Below are positions 12,633 through 15,276 of a stretch of DNA of 15,276 nucleotides, in pieces (position 1 is the first letter of the stretch; every line of letters begins with the position of its first letter). A model generated the notes under the pieces. That model made no database searches. It was not told the origin of the DNA and saw nothing but the letters and a program-made list of their open reading frames with translations. Made by a program: the position numbers and the translations under genes. Location of the stretch: NCBI GenBank assembly GCA_036263035.1, contig DATAHR010000093.1, positions 1 through 15,276 on the forward strand, in the 5' to 3' direction. This stretch comes from JAICYJ01 sp036263035 (GTDB taxonomy: Bacteria; Actinomycetota; Thermoleophilia; Gaiellales; JAICJC01).

Positions 12633-14906
12633 GTGGCCACAGCAGAGAAGCCGTTCATCCGCCAGGACGGCAAGGACAAGGTGACGGGCCTCGGCCGCTA
12701 CACCGCCGACCTGACCATGACCGGCATGCTGCACGCCAAGTTCCGCTACGCGGATCATGCCCACGCGCGCGTCCTGCGCATCGACGCCTCGAAGGCGCGC
12801 GCGCTGCCTGGGGTGTTCGCCGTGATCACCCACGAGGACGTGCCCGACGTCCGCTACGGCGCCTTCGTCCAGGACCGCAGGCTGTTCGCGAAGTCGACGG
12901 TGCGCTACGAGGGCGAGCTGATCGCGGCCGTGGCGGCCACCTCGCCTGAGATCGCCCAGCAGGCCGCCGACCTGATCGAGATCGACTACGAGCCGCTGCC
13001 GGTGGTGAACGACGTCGAGGCCGCGCTCGAGGCCGGTGCCCCACTCGTGCACGAGAACTGGGCCGACTACGGTGCGTCCGAGGATGTCGTCCGTGAAGGC
13101 AACGACTGCTCCCGATCGACGATCGTCAAGGGCGACGCCGACAAGGGCATGGCCGAGGCGGACGTCGTGGTGAAGGAGCGCTACGTCGCCGACATGTCGC
13201 ATGCCGTGCCGATCGAGCCGCACGCGATCGTCGCCCAGTGGCAGGGCGACAAGGTCACGATCTGGTCATCGACGCAGGTGCCGTACATGGCACGCATCGG
13301 CGTGGCCACGACGCTCGAGATCCCCGAAAGCCATGTCCGCATCGTCGTGCCGCACCTCGGCGGCGGTTTCGGCGGCAAGTGCGAGTTCCACTACGAGGCC
13401 CACATCGCGGCACTGGCCCGCGCGGCTCGCAGGCCGGTGCGGCTGGTGTTCTCGCGCCGGGAGGAGTTCGTGGCGCCCGATCACCGCCGTGAGGGCCAGG
13501 TGCTCGAGCTCGAGACGGGCGTCCGCAACGACGGCTCGATCGTCGCCCGGCGTGCGCGCGTGATCCTGGACAACGGCGCCTACGGCGCGGACGCGCCGTT
13601 CTTCCCGCAGCTGGCCGCGATGATGGCTGTCGGGCCGTACAAGGTCGAGAACGTGTTCGTCGACGCCAGCCTGGCCTACACGAACCACACGCCGTCGGGG
13701 TCGGTGCGCGCCCCCACCGCTCCCCAGGCATGCTGGGCGGTCGAGCAGCACATGGACGCCGTTGCGGCCAAGCTGGGCTTGGATCCGGTCGAGTTCCGCC
13801 GCAAGAACATCGTGCGCAACGGCGACGAGGGCCCGACCCGGCAGGTGTTCGAGGACATCGGCGCCGCCGAGACGCTGGAGCTTGCCGCCGAGCTGATCGG
13901 CTATGGCAAGGAGCTGCCCGAGGACGAGGCGATCGGCTTCGCGGTCGGGTGGTGGCCGTCCTTCGGGCTCGCCTCCGGAGCGCACATCAAGATCAACGGC
14001 GACGGCTCGGGGACCATCATCACCGGGGCCCAGGAGTGCGGGACGGGCGCGGTGATGGCGCTGCCGCTCCTCGCGGCCGAGATCCTGGGCATGCGCCCGG
14101 AGGACTTCTCGATCCTCTACCAGGACACCGACGCGGCGCCGTTTGACAGCGGCGCATCCGGCTCGCAGACCACCTTCAACAACGGCCGCGCCGTGCAGCG
14201 GGCGGCGATCGACGTCCGCGAGCAGCTGCTCGACCTCGCCGCCGAGCAGCTGGAGGCCAACCGCGACGATCTCGAGCTGCGCGACGGCGCGGTGTCGGTC
14301 AAGGGATCGCCCACCAAGAGCGTCACCATCCCCGAGCTGGCGGAGGCGGCACAGGGCGGCACGCTGCTGATCGGGCGCGGCGCCGACGCGGTGCCGGCCA
14401 TGCCCGAATGCGACGCCTCCGGCTGCACCGGGCGGCTGGGCATGGAGTCGTTCCTCGCGCCCACGTTCATCACCCACGCCGTGCGCTGCAAGGTCGACCG
14501 GGAGACCGGCGTCGTGCGGGTGCTGGAGGTGGCGGCGGCGCACGAGTCGGGGACGGTGCTGAACCCGATCGGCGCGAACGGCCAGGTCGAGGGCGGCGTG
14601 GTGATGGGCATCGGCATGGCGCTGCTCGAGGGGTCGCTGATCGGCGACGACGGCCGCCAGCAGAACCCGCACCTGCTCGACTACAAGCTGCAGACGGCCA
14701 GCGACTCCCCGCCCATCCACATCGCCTGGGCCGACACGAGGACGAAGGAGGGCCAGGGCGGCCCCAACGGGTCGAAGGGGATCGGCGAGCCGCCGTGCGT
14801 GCCCACAGCGGGGGCGATCGGCAATGCCATCGCCCAGGTGACCGGAGCCCGGGTGTTCCAGCTGCCGATGACCCCAGCGCGCGTGTGGGAGGCAACGCAG
14901 CGATGA
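12633..14906 (+). CDS. Xanthine dehydrogenase family molybdopterin-binding (large) subunit
   Basis: A 757-residue catalytic subunit of an aerobic molybdenum hydroxylase, which hydroxylates a heterocycle or aldehyde with water and passes electrons to FeS and FAD subunits. The N-terminal a/b hammerhead domain begins RQDGKDKVTGLGRYTADL. Cofactor motifs are GGGFGGK at 243-249 and GAQECGTG in the middle. The substrate-channel segment SVRAPTAPQACWAVEQ has R359, and KGIGEPP carries the general-base glutamate E719. It is not a carbon monoxide dehydrogenase: the CoxL loop AYRCSFR is absent. The physiological substrate is unknown. Its TGA overlaps the next start in ATGA, so the FAD subunit follows in the same operon; a 2Fe-2S subunit is expected beyond the window. 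Confidence 0.93.
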   Translation: MATAEKPFIRQDGKDKVTGLGRYTADLTMTGMLHAKFRYADHAHARVLRIDASKARALPGVFAVITHEDVPDVRYGAFVQDRRLFAKSTVRYEGELIAAVAATSPEIAQQAADLIEIDYEPLPVVNDVEAALEAGAPLVHENWADYGASEDVVREGNDCSRSTIVKGDADKGMAEADVVVKERYVADMSHAVPIEPHAIVAQWQGDKVTIWSSTQVPYMARIGVATTLEIPESHVRIVVPHLGGGFGGKCEFHYEAHIAALARAARRPVRLVFSRREEFVAPDHRREGQVLELETGVRNDGSIVARRARVILDNGAYGADAPFFPQLAAMMAVGPYKVENVFVDASLAYTNHTPSGSVRAPTAPQACWAVEQHMDAVAAKLGLDPVEFRRKNIVRNGDEGPTRQVFEDIGAAETLELAAELIGYGKELPEDEAIGFAVGWWPSFGLASGAHIKINGDGSGTIITGAQECGTGAVMALPLLAAEILGMRPEDFSILYQDTDAAPFDSGASGSQTTFNNGRAVQRAAIDVREQLLDLAAEQLEANRDDLELRDGAVSVKGSPTKSVTIPELAEAAQGGTLLIGRGADAVPAMPECDASGCTGRLGMESFLAPTFITHAVRCKVDRETGVVRVLEVAAAHESGTVLNPIGANGQVEGGVVMGIGMALLEGSLIGDDGRQQNPHLLDYKLQTASDSPPIHIAWADTRTKEGQGGPNGSKGIGEPPCVPTAGAIGNAIAQVTGARVFQLPMTPARVWEATQR

Positions 14907-15276
14907 GCACCGCGACGTACACCGCTGCGGCGTCGGTCGAGGAGGCGCTGGCCGCACTGGCCGGCGGAGCACGGCCGGTCGCGGGCGGCACCGACCTGGT
15001 CGTCGGCGCCCGGAACGGCAAGGCCGCGCTGCCCGAGTCGCTGGTTGCCATCCATGGCGTGTCCGAGCTGCGCGGCATCCGCGAGCAGGACGGCGGGCTG
15101 GTGCTGGGAGCGCTCGTCACACACGCCGAGATCGTCGCCTCCAAGCAGGTGTGCGACCGCTACACCGCCCTCGCGGATGCGTCGGCCATCGTCGGCAGCC
15201 ACGCCACCCGCAGCACCGGCACCATCGGCGGCAACGTGATGAACGCCTCGCCGGCGATGGAGACGGGCGGCCCGCT
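14903..15276 (+). CDS. FAD-binding subunit of a xanthine dehydrogenase family enzyme (N-terminal part)
   Basis: The frame starts at ATG 14903, overlapping the large subunit stop by four bases, and runs open off the right edge (124 complete codons). It begins MSTATYTAAASVEEALAAL. ARPVAGGTDLVVGARNG (about 23-39) is the first FAD-binding loop, and IVGSHATRSTGTIGGNV (about 96-112) followed by MNASPA is the second, both diagnostic of the medium CoxM/XdhB-like flavoprotein. The role is to carry electrons from the molybdenum subunit through the FeS centres to the final acceptor. Translational coupling through ATGA suggests fixed stoichiometry with the large subunit. Confidence 0.92.
   Translation, partial: MSTATYTAAASVEEALAALAGGARPVAGGTDLVVGARNGKAALPESLVAIHGVSELRGIREQDGGLVLGALVTHAEIVASKQVCDRYTALADASAIVGSHATRSTGTIGGNVMNASPAMETGGP

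Noticed and set aside
12633..14906. Carbon monoxide dehydrogenase large subunit
   Set aside because: The form I CoxL loop AYRCSFR is missing; the loop reads VRAPTAPQ.
13266..14972. 568-residue minus-strand frame
   Set aside because: Antisense to the molybdenum hydroxylase large subunit, His/Arg/Gly-rich shadow without recognisable motifs.

Overview
The window is very GC-rich, compactly packed bacterial chromosome, with many GTG starts and short gene gaps. Protein families, GC-rich third codon positions and what look like leaderless promoters point to a soil actinobacterium, perhaps of the Thermoleophilia (Gaiellales or Solirubrobacterales type). That placement is inference. There is no rRNA, tRNA, CRISPR array or insertion sequence, and no stretch over 300 bases lacks a gene.

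Layout. 1-506 (+) is the tail of an MFS_3 exporter. 537-935 and 965-1468 (-) are two unrecognised proteins, and 1530-2492 (+) is a metallo-beta-lactamase-fold hydrolase. A minus-strand cluster then reads from 6654 down to 2500: a peroxiredoxin, MsrA, a cupin_3 protein, a PuuB-like FAD amine/amino acid oxidoreductase and a GH4 glycosidase. Divergent from it is a small DUF2277 gene (6683-6964), followed by an F420-type LLM oxidoreductase (6961-7830, -), a YbjN-like protein (7996-8472, +), and a minus-strand pair: a GcvT-like protein with a long unknown N-terminal domain (9233-11221) and an Asp/Glu racemase relative with altered catalytic residues (8474-9220). A membrane-anchored beta-propeller (11311-12564, +) and a molybdenum hydroxylase operon (12633 to the right edge, +) close the window.

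The most notable item is the peroxiredoxin at 6654-6205. Its reading frame is open from a good start to a good stop except for one in-frame TGA, which falls exactly at the peroxidatic cysteine of the TxxC motif (residue 42). The protein has no other cysteine. The bases just after the TGA can fold into a two-part stem-loop with a G-U in a five-base apical loop, as expected of a bacterial SECIS element. I read it as a selenocysteine peroxiredoxin that simple ORF finding would break into an 84-residue fragment. MsrA directly downstream makes a coherent oxidant-defence pair.

A second theme is regulation. At least seven genes have a TANNNT-like -10 hexamer ending 6-7 bases before the start codon, consistent with leaderless mRNAs. 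The peroxiredoxin and DUF2277 share a 28-base divergent gap with two back-to-back -10 elements. A 33-base near-perfect palindrome with overlapping hairpins lies between the LLM and YbjN genes, and a perfect 20-base palindrome abuts the propeller gene.
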